NCBI RefSeq assembly: GCF_005222705.1
Contig: NZ_STGF01000005.1
Location: 124,001 to 188,000 of the forward strand
DNA length: 64,000 nt
Source: Paenibacillus sp. SY21-1
GTDB lineage: Bacteria > Bacillota > Bacilli > Paenibacillales > Paenibacillaceae
Reading direction: 5' to 3'
The notes beneath the pieces are model-generated. The model had not been told where the DNA came from. It made no database searches and saw only the letters and a program-made list of their open reading frames with translations. The position numbers and the translations under genes are program-made. This document shows, piece after piece, positions 1 to 8,162 of the stretch (position 1 is the first letter of the stretch; every line of letters begins with the position of its first letter).

Positions 1-1191
1 CCTCCGCTCGACGTAGGCCTCCAATTGTCCGACCGAGCATAGTCCGCTCGGCTCGAAACGTTTAGGCACGACGCCAAACGAATCCATAAATGCCCTGATC
101 AGGGCGTCGCCGGCATAATACATCAGCTCGAACGCTTCATGGCGGGCGGTTGAACCATTGGCCGATTCGTTCAATAGACGGCAATAATACTGGAGTCCGC
201 GATTTCTAAGCAGCTCATACCGTCCCGGCGTACGAATCATCAGCTCCTGGCACAGCATCTCGCGCATAAGCCCGTGGAGCGTCCAGCCCTTTTCGGCCTT
301 GCGAACAAAGGAGAAGCGAATCAGCCGTTGGAAGTCGGCTGCCTCGACCGCTTCACCCGCTACAAAGGACAGGCTGTCCTGATTAAAATGCCGGATAATA
401 GACGCCGCCTCAATCAGCTGTCTAAGCCTCTCGCCGGGAACTTCCCGCTGCCATTGCTCTACGATGTACGAGAGCGAGTCGTGCTGGCCGAGCTGCAGGT
501 CCGAGCCTCTCTCGTGCGCTTGCTGCAAGAGAAAGGCGCCGAGCGACATGGTCAGCGGATGGCCCTTGGACAAGCGCCACAGCGACAATAACAGTTCATG
601 ATCCTCAAGCTGGCTATAGGCGGCATATTGTGCAACCGCCTCGTAGCTTATTTCCGCAAGCGGTATACGAACAATTAGCGATCTCCACGCCGGCGACAAA
701 AACCATCGTTCCCCAAGAAGGTTTCTCCCTGAAATCACGATTCTGATTCGGCTGTCCAGCCTTTTAAGCAAATAATCTCTCATCCACTGGTCGACTTCCT
801 GCAGCTGCTCGTAGCTGTCTATCATTAAGGCTACTTGCTGCCGCGCAGCGAGCTCATTCAATACACGCACGCAGCGTTCAAATTCGTTATCGGCTTCGGC
901 ATGTCCGCTCCCGAACGGCTGCATGCTGTGCAGCAGCTGACTGCACAAGGCATCCGGCATCGCGGAGATATGTTCGCCATCGAGCGTAAATACAAGCATG
1001 TGGCGAGCTCTGGCCCTGCGGGCGCATTCATCGAGCAGAAAGCTTTTGCCGATGCCAGCGGTGCCGTACAGGTGAATGAGACGCTTGGCCGGAGATGAAT
1101 CGGATAGCAGGCTTATTAGCAAGTCCAGCTCCGCATCCCGTCCGACGATATATTTGCCTTCCATTTCTCCCAGCATATCCTCTTGCAGCAT
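1..1191 (-). CDS. STAND/MalT-like ATPase regulator (N-terminal part)
   Basis: This leftward open frame of 397 codons runs off the left edge of the window, so only the N-terminal part is visible. A short lead (MLQEDMLGEMEGKYIVGRD) is followed by a P-loop, GTAGIGKS, and a Walker B strand, ALMIDSYEQL. A winged-helix-like region (GWTLHGLMREML) and a helical stretch come after. This order is typical of STAND NTPases of the MalT/LuxR and AfsR type, which act as ligand- and ATP-dependent transcriptional switches. The output domain would lie outside the window, so a LuxR-type DNA-binding end is only inferred. I prefer the ATG at 1191 because GGGTGA precedes it at short spacing; an in-frame GTG at 1200 is possible. 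The gene is divergent from the HD-GYP genes. The family assignment is confident, the exact role is not. Confidence 0.75.
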   Translation of the reverse strand, partial: MLQEDMLGEMEGKYIVGRDAELDLLISLLSDSSPAKRLIHLYGTAGIGKSFLLDECARRARARHMLVFTLDGEHISAMPDALCSQLLHSMQPFGSGHAEADNEFERCVRVLNELAARQQVALMIDSYEQLQEVDQWMRDYLLKRLDSRIRIVISGRNLLGERWFLSPAWRSLIVRIPLAEISYEAVAQYAAYSQLEDHELLLSLWRLSKGHPLTMSLGAFLLQQAHERGSDLQLGQHDSLSYIVEQWQREVPGERLRQLIEAASIIRHFNQDSLSFVAGEAVEAADFQRLIRFSFVRKAEKGWTLHGLMREMLCQELMIRTPGRYELLRNRGLQYYCRLLNESANGSTARHEAFELMYYAGDALIRAFMDSFGVVPKRFEPSGLCSVGQLEAYVERR

Positions 1192-1216
1192 GTCCGTCAC
1201 CCGATCGTAATTAGAG

Positions 1217-1244
1217 TTGTTTACATATTATTTTACATGATAAA
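1217..1244 (+). promoter_or_regulatory. Possible SigA promoter for the HD-GYP genes
   Basis: TTGTTT (1217-1222) and GATAAA (1239-1244) are separated by 16 bases in the divergent intergenic region. Both hexamers are imperfect, so this is a weak candidate only. Confidence 0.25.
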
Positions 1245-1274
1245 GCGCTTGGCGAGCTGCATTTTTTTCGCAAA

Positions 1275-1313
1275 AGGTATCCTTTCGGCTACCTAAAAGG
1301 CGCCATAAGGATA
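1275..1313 (+). promoter_or_regulatory. Alternative hairpins in the HD-GYP leader
   Basis: AGGTA (1275-1279) can pair with TACCT (1290-1294). TATCCTT (1278-1284) can instead pair perfectly with AAGGATA (1307-1313). The two stems share bases and exclude each other. This may be a regulatory leader or chance; I do not recognise a known riboswitch here. Confidence 0.25.
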
Positions 1314-1411
1314 ATAGTTGGGCAGGCTATGCCATGTTAAGCTGAATACAAGTGAAGCAAACGGAAATCAAGAACGTTTTCGGAGGCGAAAGCAAAGGGG
1401 ATGGAGCGCGG

Positions 1412-2527
1412 ATGTACGAAACTTGCGTCAGACAACTTCAGGCCGGCGATGTGCTGGCACAGCCGATTATCGGACCATGCGGCAGGCTGATTCTTGGCAG
1501 AGGAACCGCGCTTAATCCGAGCTTTATCAGACGCTTGCAGGAGCGCGGCGTAGCAAGCGTGTATATTGAGTCCGATAGGGGCTCGGGTCTCGGCAACCGA
1601 AGCCTGACAGCCGCAAGACAATCGGCTAAACCTTTAGAAGAAAAGACGCAGGCTCAAAAGGAGCGAATATTGCGCGAGCTCATGGACAGACTAGGCGCGG
1701 GAAGATTTAATGCGGTGTCGATGAGGCCGAGCGACGGGCACAGGTTTCACCGGGTGTACCGCAATGCCTTAATCGATGCGTTGGCCCAGCCGAAGGTTGT
1801 TCAATTGCTCGGCGATTTGCATGACTATGATGACATTTTGTACGAGCACGCATTGAATGTCTCGGTGCTCTCCGGCATGCTCGGAATGAAATGCGGTTAT
1901 ACCCCGGCTCAAATGCTGGAGCTTGCGATCGGATCGCTGCTCTTTGATGCGGGCATGACCGCGATGCCGGCAGCCATGCTGACGAGCCCTCAACGGCTGG
2001 GCGAAACCGAGCGGGAGCAGCTGCGCAGCCATACGGTCGCCGGCTTCGAAATGCTGATGGCCATCGAAGGCATGCCGCAGCTTTCCGCCAATTGCGCCCT
2101 GCAGCATCATGAGCGGTACGATGGCAGCGGCTACCCCCTTCATGCGAAGAAAGGACAAATACACGAGTACGCGCAAATTATTGCCATATGCGATATGTAC
2201 GATGCGCTTACCTCGCCGAGACGGTACCGGAATGCGTATCCGCCGGAGGATGTCATCGAATTTATGAATGCGTCCGGCAATTATTATTTTGATGCGGGGC
2301 TGGTCAAGCTTTTCTTGAAACAAATTGCGGCCTACCCGCTATCCAGCGTGGTGACCCTGAGCAACGGCCAAACAGGTATCGTCACCGCGTACAGCTCCAG
2401 CATTGCCCACCGGCCTGTCGTCAAAATTATACAAGAAGCGGATGGCCAGCGTGTGCCAATGCCCTATGAGCTTGATCTGGCGCTTGCCTCAACCTCAAGG
2501 CTTACCGTTCTATCCTGCTTCAATTAA
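1412..2527 (+). CDS. HD-GYP domain protein with degenerate HD motif
   Basis: This 371-residue protein belongs to the HD-GYP family, whose active members hydrolyse cyclic di-GMP. An N-terminal segment containing LQAGDVLAQPI is followed by the HD-GYP domain at about residues 120-300. The usual metal-binding HDIGK is replaced by FDAGM: Phe178 stands where the conserved His should be, although Asp179 remains. The second half is well preserved, with HHERYDGSGYP from His232 onward and DMYDALTSPRRYR. Losing the HD histidine should weaken or abolish metal-dependent catalysis, so a regulatory or binding role is plausible. I chose the ATG at 1412, with GGAG five bases upstream, because homologous N-termini begin close to it; a GTG at 1352 would add 20 residues without a ribosome binding site. 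The gene is followed closely by a second, intact HD-GYP gene, which suggests one transcript. Confidence 0.85.
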   Translation: MYETCVRQLQAGDVLAQPIIGPCGRLILGRGTALNPSFIRRLQERGVASVYIESDRGSGLGNRSLTAARQSAKPLEEKTQAQKERILRELMDRLGAGRFNAVSMRPSDGHRFHRVYRNALIDALAQPKVVQLLGDLHDYDDILYEHALNVSVLSGMLGMKCGYTPAQMLELAIGSLLFDAGMTAMPAAMLTSPQRLGETEREQLRSHTVAGFEMLMAIEGMPQLSANCALQHHERYDGSGYPLHAKKGQIHEYAQIIAICDMYDALTSPRRYRNAYPPEDVIEFMNASGNYYFDAGLVKLFLKQIAAYPLSSVVTLSNGQTGIVTAYSSSIAHRPVVKIIQEADGQRVPMPYELDLALASTSRLTVLSCFN

Positions 2528-2565
2528 CGGGCTGCATGCCAGTCGTCCATAAAGGAGTAAATCAA

Positions 2566-3171
2566 ATGAGTGTCTTCCTGTCCAAGCCTCAGCTGTGGAT
2601 GAACCTGCTGAGCGGAAAAAGTGCGGATACATATGCCCATTGCATCCGAGTTGCGCGGCTTGCCCGCATGTTCGCGAGCTATTCGGGGCTTTGCGTCTCG
2701 CAGCAAAATGAGCTGGTTAGAGGCTGCTACTTGCATGATATCGGCAAGCTCCTCATGCCAGACTCGCTGCTTAACGGCAGCGAGAAGCTTGACGAGCAGG
2801 GCTGGCAGGCCATGCGTCTCCATCCGTTGAGAGGCGGGGAGCTGCTTGAAAGCCTTGAGAAGGCGGAGAGACAAGGCGTTATCGAAGTGGTGATGCATCA
2901 TCACGAGCGTTGGGACGGAGCAGGCTATCCCGCGCAATGGAGCGGAGAGCAAATTCCCGTCCATGCCCGAATTTGCTCTGTGCTGGACGCTTTCGACTGC
3001 ATGATGGCCGGTCGCCGCTACCGGGCTGGCATGTGCTTCGAGCGCGTGGTCGCCGAGCTTCGCGCCAACGCGGGTACGCAGTTCGATCCGCATATCGTCC
3101 TGACATTTATTGCTTTTTTGGAGGATACGTCGGATGTACTCAAGCTGTATCCTATTGCAAAGGCATCTTGA
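2566..3171 (+). CDS. Compact HD-GYP phosphodiesterase
   Basis: This 201-residue protein is essentially a stand-alone HD-GYP domain and is predicted to hydrolyse cyclic di-GMP. All key motifs are present: YLHDIGKLLMPDSLL with His57 and Asp58, HHHERWDGAGYP from residue 111, and DAFDCMMAGRRYR. There is no transmembrane segment or sensory domain, so it is probably cytosolic. The start at 2566 is set by AAAGGAG eight bases upstream; an upstream ATG at 2536 lacks such a site. It begins 38 bases after the degenerate HD-GYP gene and is probably co-transcribed with it. The pairing of one degenerate and one intact copy suggests that the two proteins may work together, but that is inference. Confidence 0.88.
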   Translation: MSVFLSKPQLWMNLLSGKSADTYAHCIRVARLARMFASYSGLCVSQQNELVRGCYLHDIGKLLMPDSLLNGSEKLDEQGWQAMRLHPLRGGELLESLEKAERQGVIEVVMHHHERWDGAGYPAQWSGEQIPVHARICSVLDAFDCMMAGRRYRAGMCFERVVAELRANAGTQFDPHIVLTFIAFLEDTSDVLKLYPIAKAS

Positions 3172-3222
3172 TAACGAATAACTCTATAGTTTTGATCTAT
3201 AAAGCCAATAGCTTTTATATCT

Positions 3223-3251
3223 TTGTAATCGCGTCCGATTTATGGTACAAA
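3223..3251 (+). promoter_or_regulatory. Possible leuB promoter
   Basis: TTGTAA (3223-3228) and TACAAA (3246-3251) are spaced by 17 bases, about 35 bases before the leuB start. The -10 is imperfect. No T-box or leader peptide is visible in this short gap. Confidence 0.3.
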
Positions 3252-3285
3252 TGATAATAGATTGAGAATGAAGAGGAGATGTTAT

Positions 3286-4371
3286 TTGATCATGTCAGAC
3301 GTAAAAAAAATCGCAGTTATCGCCGGCGACGGCATCGGACCAGAGGTCGTAGGCGAAGCGCTTAAAGTGCTCAAAAAAACGGAAGAGCTGTTCGGCTACA
3401 AGTTCGAGACGGAGAGCGGCTTGTTCGGCGGAATCGCGATCGACGAGAAAGGAACGCCGCTTCCGCAAGAAACGCTTGAAATGTGCAAACGCGCAGACGC
3501 TGTGTTGCTTGGCGCTGTTGGCGGACCGAAATGGGACAACAACTCCAAAGAGCTGCGTCCGGAAACCGGTCTGCTTGGCATTCGCAAGGAGCTTGGCTTG
3601 TTCTCGAACATCCGTCCGGCTAACGTATTCGACTGTCTGAAGGAAGCGTCCACGCTGAAACCGGAAGTGCTTGAAGGCACGGATCTGATCGTTGTGCGCG
3701 AGCTGACAGGCGGCATCTATTTCGGCGAGAAGTTCCGCCGCGAAGGCGCAAACGGCGAAGAAGCCGTTGATACTTGCGTCTACAACGTTCAAGAGGTTGA
3801 GCGTATCGTGCGCCAGGCGTTTGATATTGCCATGACGCGCAGCAAGCGTCTTGCTTCAGTCGACAAAGCGAACGTTCTGGAAACTTCGCGTCTGTGGCGC
3901 GAGGTTGTTAACCGGATTGCTCCTGAATATCCAGAGGTTGAGCTTGAGCATGTACTCGTTGACAACTGCGCGATGCAGCTGCTGCGCCGTCCGTCGAGCT
4001 TCGACGTCATCGTAACTGAAAATATGTTTGGCGACATTCTGAGCGATGAAGCGGCTATGCTTACTGGCTCCATCGGCATGCTCTCGTCCGCATCGCTTGG
4101 AGAAGGAAGCTTCGGCCTGTACGAGCCGGTACACGGCTCCGCGCCTGATATTGCAGGACAAGGCATCTCCAACCCGATTGCAACGATTCTGTCCGTTGCG
4201 TTGATGTTCCGTCTTACATTCGGTTACCATGAAGCTGCTGCGGCAATTGAAGCAGCGGTTAAAGAAGTGTTGGACGCCGGCCACCGTACAGGCGATATTG
4301 CCGTTGATAAGAGCAAAGCAATCGGCACAACGGAAATGGGCGACCTGATTGTAGCCGCTATTAAAAAATAA
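3286..4371 (+). CDS. leuB: 3-isopropylmalate dehydrogenase LeuB
   Basis: LeuB oxidatively decarboxylates 3-isopropylmalate with NAD+ in the third step of leucine synthesis, in the cytosol. The 361-residue product has the family N-terminus [15 protein letters not shown], the substrate-loop region [21 protein letters not shown], the ELTGGIYFG motif, and the metal-site segment [17 protein letters not shown]. The cofactor-loop region [17 protein letters not shown] ends in the Asp-containing form typical of NAD-dependent enzymes. GAGGAG (3273-3278) sits seven bases before a TTG at 3286, and thirteen before the ATG at 3292. I favour the TTG, but ATG 3292 gives nearly the same protein. No other leu genes are nearby, so leuB appears separated from a leuACD operon. 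Identity is very secure. Confidence 0.95.
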   Translation: MIMSDVKKIAVIAGDGIGPEVVGEALKVLKKTEELFGYKFETESGLFGGIAIDEKGTPLPQETLEMCKRADAVLLGAVGGPKWDNNSKELRPETGLLGIRKELGLFSNIRPANVFDCLKEASTLKPEVLEGTDLIVVRELTGGIYFGEKFRREGANGEEAVDTCVYNVQEVERIVRQAFDIAMTRSKRLASVDKANVLETSRLWREVVNRIAPEYPEVELEHVLVDNCAMQLLRRPSSFDVIVTENMFGDILSDEAAMLTGSIGMLSSASLGEGSFGLYEPVHGSAPDIAGQGISNPIATILSVALMFRLTFGYHEAAAAIEAAVKEVLDAGHRTGDIAVDKSKAIGTTEMGDLIVAAIKK

Positions 4372-4379
4372 TTGCTTAT

Positions 4380-4411
4380 TTATAATTATTATTAAAAAAT
4401 AATGATTACAA
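4380..4411 (+). promoter_or_regulatory. Tandem PerR/Fur-family boxes
   Basis: TTATAATTATTATTA (4380-4394) matches the PerR consensus TTATAATNATTATAA at all but one defined position. A second, weaker copy, AAATAATGATTACAA (4397-4411), matches 11 of 14. Both lie immediately upstream of the -35 of the peroxiredoxin promoter, which fits peroxide-inducible control by PerR. Fur or Zur share the TAATNATTA core, so the regulator is inferred from the gene's function. Confidence 0.7.
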
Positions 4412-4413
4412 TA

Positions 4414-4442
4414 TTGACTTCATTATTAAGTGGTGGTATGAT
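4414..4442 (+). promoter_or_regulatory. SigA promoter of the peroxiredoxin gene
   Basis: TTGACT (4414-4419) and TATGAT (4437-4442) are separated by exactly 17 bases, each one mismatch from consensus. The transcript would start near 4449 and precede the ATG at 4518 by about 70 bases. Confidence 0.75.
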
Positions 4443-4517
4443 TTATGAGGTAAGTCACCCAGATGAAGTGACGAGACAACACAAAATAAATAGGATAGGT
4501 CAAGGAGGTTTTCTATT

Positions 4518-5066
4518 ATGGCAGAACGTTTGGTGGGCCGTCCGGCTCCTGATTTCTCGATGGAAACTGCAACAGGCAACGGTCAAGATTTCGGTACGGC
4601 ATCTCTTGCCGACTACAAAGGCAAATGGCTCGTATTGTTCTTCTACCCGCTTGACTTCACTTTTGTATGCCCGACTGAAATTACAGCTCTTAGCTCTGCA
4701 GCAGCAGAGTTCAAGAAGCTTGACACTGAAATTCTTGGCGTCAGCGTAGACAGCAAACACAGCCACCGCGCATGGATCAATACGCCGGTGAACGATAACG
4801 GTCTTGGTCAATTGGAATTCCCACTTGCTGCCGACATCACGAAGAGCGTTGCTCGCGATTACGGCGTATTGATCGAAGAAGAAGGCATCGCGCTGCGCGG
4901 CCTGTTCATCATCAACCCAGAAGGCGAAATTCAGTATCAAGTCGTTAACCATAACAATGTAGGCCGCAGCGTAGAAGAAACGCTTCGCGTACTGCAAGCC
5001 TTGCAATCGGGCGGTCTTTGCCCAATCAACTGGAAACCTGGTCAAAGCCACCTGGTTGCCAAGTAA
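4518..5066 (+). CDS. Typical 2-Cys peroxiredoxin (AhpC family)
   Basis: This 182-residue cytosolic enzyme reduces hydrogen peroxide and organic hydroperoxides. The thioredoxin-fold core carries the peroxidatic Cys51 in DFTFVCPTEI and the resolving Cys168 in GLCPINW near the C-terminus. It therefore belongs to the typical 2-Cys AhpC class that forms an intersubunit disulphide. AAGGAGG lies nine bases before the ATG. No AhpF-type reductase gene is adjacent, so reduction may come from thioredoxin or a distant ahpF. A strong SigA promoter with PerR-like boxes lies directly upstream and a terminator directly downstream, so it is a single-gene transcript. The call of peroxiredoxin is secure; whether this is the genome's only ahpC cannot be judged. 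Confidence 0.93.
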   Translation: MAERLVGRPAPDFSMETATGNGQDFGTASLADYKGKWLVLFFYPLDFTFVCPTEITALSSAAAEFKKLDTEILGVSVDSKHSHRAWINTPVNDNGLGQLEFPLAADITKSVARDYGVLIEEEGIALRGLFIINPEGEIQYQVVNHNNVGRSVEETLRVLQALQSGGLCPINWKPGQSHLVAK

Positions 5067-5083
5067 TTATACGTTTGAATCGG

Positions 5084-5116
5084 ACCCGTGCCTGCAAAGG
5101 CGCGGGTTTTTGTGCT
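5084..5116 (+). terminator. Rho-independent terminator after the peroxiredoxin
   Basis: ACCCGTGCC (5084-5092) pairs with GGCGCGGGT (5099-5107), with one G-U pair and a six-base loop, followed by a T-rich run. Confidence 0.85.
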
Positions 5117-5301
5117 TTTTTTCGGGAGCCGCGCGCATTCATGAGGAAATTATAATAATGGATGTGCCCGCTTAACCGCTTCAAAAGCAGGAATTTCGGG
5201 TAATGAAGAAGAATACGTTATACATAACCTGCAATGCAATGATGGATTGCGTTACATCATAACTCAAATTCGCCGAGCAAGATTAATGAGGGGGTTGTTT
5301 T

Positions 5302-5718
5302 ATGAGCTTTTGCTGTGGAGCCAGTATGCTTGGAACGAATGGAACCTTGAAACATTTCCGCACGCATATCCATAATGTGCCGATCCTGTTTTGCCCGGTA
5401 TGCAATCGGGTTGACATTCATTATTTGGTAGAGAATGAATATGAAATTTTAGCCGAGTATGCGCATGGAGATGGCGCGGCCGACGTTGATTTTCAGGAAT
5501 ACGTAGAACATGAGAGCAAAGCGCTTCTTGAAAATTGTGTAAATCATGAAAATGAGGAGCCGCTGGAGGTTGTGCGCAACCAAATCGATATGGCACTGGA
5601 CCTGCTCAGCTTCGCCAAGGAAATCGGAGATGCAGAGTGGCAGAATGCGTTGAAGAAGCGACTTATTATGATGGGCGGCAGGAGAAAGAAGCTGTTGGAA
5701 CGTCGCGCGTCGGTTTGA
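5302..5718 (+). CDS. Small cysteine-rich protein of unknown function
   Basis: I do not recognise this 138-residue soluble protein with certainty. The N-terminal 40 residues hold a Cys pair (Cys4-Cys5) and a CPVC motif (Cys31, Cys34), consistent with a small zinc-ribbon-like module. The middle is acidic, and the C-terminus (about 92-125) is helical and ends very basic (GGRRKKLLERR). The segment QIDMALDLLSFAKEIGDAEW loosely resembles the IDEAL motif of some Bacillus proteins, where an aliphatic-acidic helix mediates protein contact; this is a weak impression. The start follows a GAGGGGG element seven bases upstream. It is flanked by terminators on both sides and is therefore monocistronic. Confidence 0.7.
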   Translation: MSFCCGASMLGTNGTLKHFRTHIHNVPILFCPVCNRVDIHYLVENEYEILAEYAHGDGAADVDFQEYVEHESKALLENCVNHENEEPLEVVRNQIDMALDLLSFAKEIGDAEWQNALKKRLIMMGGRRKKLLERRASV

Positions 5719-5737
5719 ACCTGTGAACGAATGGCGA

Positions 5738-5762
5738 GCCTCCCCAAGCGGAGGCTTTTTAT
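5738..5762 (+). terminator. Rho-independent terminator
   Basis: GCCTCC (5738-5743) pairs with GGAGGC (5750-5755) around a six-base loop, followed by five T residues. It ends the small cysteine protein's transcript. Confidence 0.85.
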
Positions 5763-5793
5763 ATGGATAAGATTTGTCTTGCAAGCTGCAAAC

Positions 5794-5822
5794 ACCCCCT
5801 AAATCCAAACGACAGCTGCGAA
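5794..5822 (+). promoter_or_regulatory. SigI-type promoter upstream of sigI
   Basis: ACCCCCTAAA starts at 5794 and CGAA lies at 5819-5822, with 15 bases between the end of CCTAAA and CGAA. A C-rich/A-rich -35 with a CGAA -10 is the pattern described for SigI-dependent promoters in Bacillus and clostridia. The position, 25 bases before the sigI start, implies autoregulation. Confidence 0.65.
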
Positions 5823-5847
5823 TTTTACTAATAGTGAGGTGGAGCGG

Positions 5848-6666
5848 TTGATACTACTGCTGTTCAAACGCTTTCTGCGAAAATCCCCTTCTTTTTCAAA
5901 AGAGAAGCAGGGTCTGCGGCTTGCGCCTGAGCAAAGAGTGGAGCAAATCCGCTTAGGCGATGAAGGGCTGCGAGAGCAATTTATTGCGGAATACAGACCC
6001 TATATATTGAAAGTAACAAGCGGGTTCTGCAAACGGTATATCGATGCCTCCCGGGACGATGAATTTAGCGTAGCGCTGCAAGCTTTTAACGAAGCGATCA
6101 ATCAGTATGACAGCAGCGCGGGCAAATCGTTTATCGGTTTTGCCGAAACCGTGATCAGGCGCCGGCTTATTGACTATGTCCGCAAGGAGCAAAGACATTC
6201 CCAAGTCGTTCCTTACAGCATGTTCGACTCCGAGGATGAGGAGCAATCGCCTTATAATGCCGTTGAGACCAGGCAGGCGATGACCGCGTTTGAAACGGAG
6301 CAGACGGTTCAGGAGCGTCGCATGGAAATTATGGAGCTGAACGAGGAGCTGCTGCGCTTCGGCATCACATTCGCCGAGCTGGCCGAAAATTCGCCCAAGC
6401 ATGCAGATTCCAGGCAGCTGCTGATCGGCATTGCCAGAGTGCTTGCGGACGACGCGCTCCTGCTCGAAGGGCTGAGGCTGACGGGCAAGCTGCCGGTTAA
6501 GGAGCTTACCGAGCGCTGCAGCGTTTCTCGCAAGACGGTAGAGCGAAATCGTAAATATATTATCTCGGTTGCCATTATGCTGTCGGGCTCTTATCCATTT
6601 ATGCACGACTATTTGCAGCAGCAGCCAAGCGACCAATCCGATTACAAACAGGAGGCAAGCAAATGA
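5848..6666 (+). CDS. sigI: RNA polymerase sigma factor SigI
   Basis: SigI is an alternative sigma factor used in heat or cell-envelope stress in Bacillus and, in clostridia, in polysaccharide sensing. The 272-residue protein has the SigI region-2-like core (EFSVALQAFNEAINQYDSSAGKSF... written here only in part, around residues 70-95), followed by FAETVIRRRLIDYVRKEQRH. The C-terminal DNA-binding part contains ELTERCSVSRKTVERNRKYI. GAGGTG lies just before a TTG at 5848, which I take as the start; a GTG at 5839 overlaps the ribosome binding site and is less likely. The stop overlaps the rsgI ATG in an ATGA arrangement, so the two are translationally coupled. A SigI-type promoter lies directly upstream. 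Confidence 0.92.
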   Translation: MILLLFKRFLRKSPSFSKEKQGLRLAPEQRVEQIRLGDEGLREQFIAEYRPYILKVTSGFCKRYIDASRDDEFSVALQAFNEAINQYDSSAGKSFIGFAETVIRRRLIDYVRKEQRHSQVVPYSMFDSEDEEQSPYNAVETRQAMTAFETEQTVQERRMEIMELNEELLRFGITFAELAENSPKHADSRQLLIGIARVLADDALLLEGLRLTGKLPVKELTERCSVSRKTVERNRKYIISVAIMLSGSYPFMHDYLQQQPSDQSDYKQEASK

Positions 6667-8075
6667 AGCGTGGAATCGTCATGAGCATTCATAAGCATCA
6701 TACTGTCGTAATGACGGCCGACGGCCAATTTTTGCGTGCTCCTGTCACTGGAAGCACCCGGATTGGGGAAGAAATAACGTTTGAAGATGAATATAAGCAG
6801 CCCCGATCGTTTCGCGGCGCATACCGCTATATTAGCGCGGCCGCAATCGTGCTGCTGTTTATGCTGCCTCTGCTGCTGTATATCGGGCGCGATGCGGAGC
6901 CGGTTGTCGCTTATTTAAGCATGGATATCAATCCCAGCATTGAAATCGGCGTAGACAGCCAAGAGAAAACGCGTGAATTGCGAGCGTTAAATGCCGAAGG
7001 GGAAAAGCTGATTGCGGGGCTCCCCTATGAAGGCTTATATGTGCAGGACGTAGCTGCAGCTATTGTAGAAAGAGCGCAGCTTGACCATTATTTTGATATG
7101 TCGGTTACGGATGTGTTTATTGCCAGCGTTCTGATGGGCGAGCAGACGGAAGCGCTGCAGCAGTTTGAATCGTTATTGACGAAAAAAGTCGATGAAACGG
7201 TGAAGACGATGCTGTCAGGTTATGCAGGCGCTGGTCAGGGCATAAGCGTGACGACATTGTCCGTACCATTCGAGGTTCGGAGCGCAGCGGACGCGAACGG
7301 CATTTCCTCCGGCAAAATGACGGTGTACTTGATGGCCAAAGAGGAAGGCTACGCCCTTGAGCTGGAGCAGCTAAAAAACCAATCGCTTGAAGAGGCCACC
7401 GAAGCGCTCGGCGGAGTAAAGGCGATCGTTAAACAGGCAGACGCTCAGAATAAGGAGAAGCTCAAGCAGCTTGCCGCCGAAGAAGTGAAGAAGCAGGAGC
7501 AGCAAGTCAAGCAGCAGCCAGCGGCCAGTCAAGCGGCAACTAAGCAAGCTCCAGCAAAGCAGGCAATCGACAAGGGGAAAACGGAAAAGATAAAAGAAGA
7601 AAACAAAGAAACGCGTTTAAAGAAAGAAAAGCGGCAAAACCAAGAGAAGCAGCAAAAATCCAATAAAGAACGGTTCCAAGAAGGAGAGAAGGAAAAGCAG
7701 AAGGAGAAGAGGCATTCCAGCGACGGAGCAAAACAGGAAAACAGGAAAGCGGAGAAAGAAAAACAAAAGAAGGAAAAGGAAGAAAAGAAGCGAGAACAGA
7801 CAAAACGGAATAAAAACAATAATGAGAGCGACCGTAAAGGCTGGAATCGGGATAATAATGAAAGAGGCAATCAAAATCGGGCAACAACAGAGACGAAATC
7901 GGAGGTTACGCCCGTTTCGCATGCAAGCGGCGACTCGTCCAGCAAAAGCGATAAAGAGAAGGACGGCAGCCGCTCCAAGAGCGGCCGCGACGATGAGTCG
8001 GGAAAGGAACAGAAGCAGGAGCAGGATCGTTCGGGTAAAAAGCAAGCAAACGGCAAACAAGATCAGCAGCGCTAA
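6663..8075 (+). CDS. rsgI: Anti-sigma-I factor RsgI family protein
   Basis: RsgI is a membrane-anchored factor that holds SigI inactive. In this 470-residue protein, the N-terminal cytoplasmic anti-sigma domain (1-50) begins MKRGIVMSIHKHHTVVMTAD. One transmembrane helix follows at 56-75, then the conserved extracytoplasmic segment AYLSMDINPSIEIGVDS and a folded region to about residue 255. From about 262 to the end the sequence is extremely rich in Lys, Glu, Gln and Arg with almost no hydrophobic residues, so it is probably disordered. No carbohydrate-binding or protease module is visible, unlike clostridial RsgI sensors. The signal that releases SigI is therefore unclear. It overlaps sigI by four bases. 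Confidence 0.9.
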   Translation: MKRGIVMSIHKHHTVVMTADGQFLRAPVTGSTRIGEEITFEDEYKQPRSFRGAYRYISAAAIVLLFMLPLLLYIGRDAEPVVAYLSMDINPSIEIGVDSQEKTRELRALNAEGEKLIAGLPYEGLYVQDVAAAIVERAQLDHYFDMSVTDVFIASVLMGEQTEALQQFESLLTKKVDETVKTMLSGYAGAGQGISVTTLSVPFEVRSAADANGISSGKMTVYLMAKEEGYALELEQLKNQSLEEATEALGGVKAIVKQADAQNKEKLKQLAAEEVKKQEQQVKQQPAASQAATKQAPAKQAIDKGKTEKIKEENKETRLKKEKRQNQEKQQKSNKERFQEGEKEKQKEKRHSSDGAKQENRKAEKEKQKKEKEEKKREQTKRNKNNNESDRKGWNRDNNERGNQNRATTETKSEVTPVSHASGDSSSKSDKEKDGSRSKSGRDDESGKEQKQEQDRSGKKQANGKQDQQR

Positions 8076-8162
8076 GGTAATTTATGAGCAGGCGTTGTAA
8101 TTAGAAAAGGAAGCGTCTGACGCCCTAGCGGAGCAGGAAGTAAACAGGCTGCACAAGCGACA

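Noticed and set aside
1261..1411. Cyclic di-GMP riboswitch before the HD-GYP genes
   Set aside because: CGCAAA and some stems are present, but the GGGCAAACC and tetraloop-receptor elements of the GEMM-I class are missing, and I cannot fit class II.
7617..8060. Hydrophobic reverse-strand frames opposite the rsgI tail
   Set aside because: They are the complement of Lys/Glu-rich codons, which gives artificial Leu/Phe runs.
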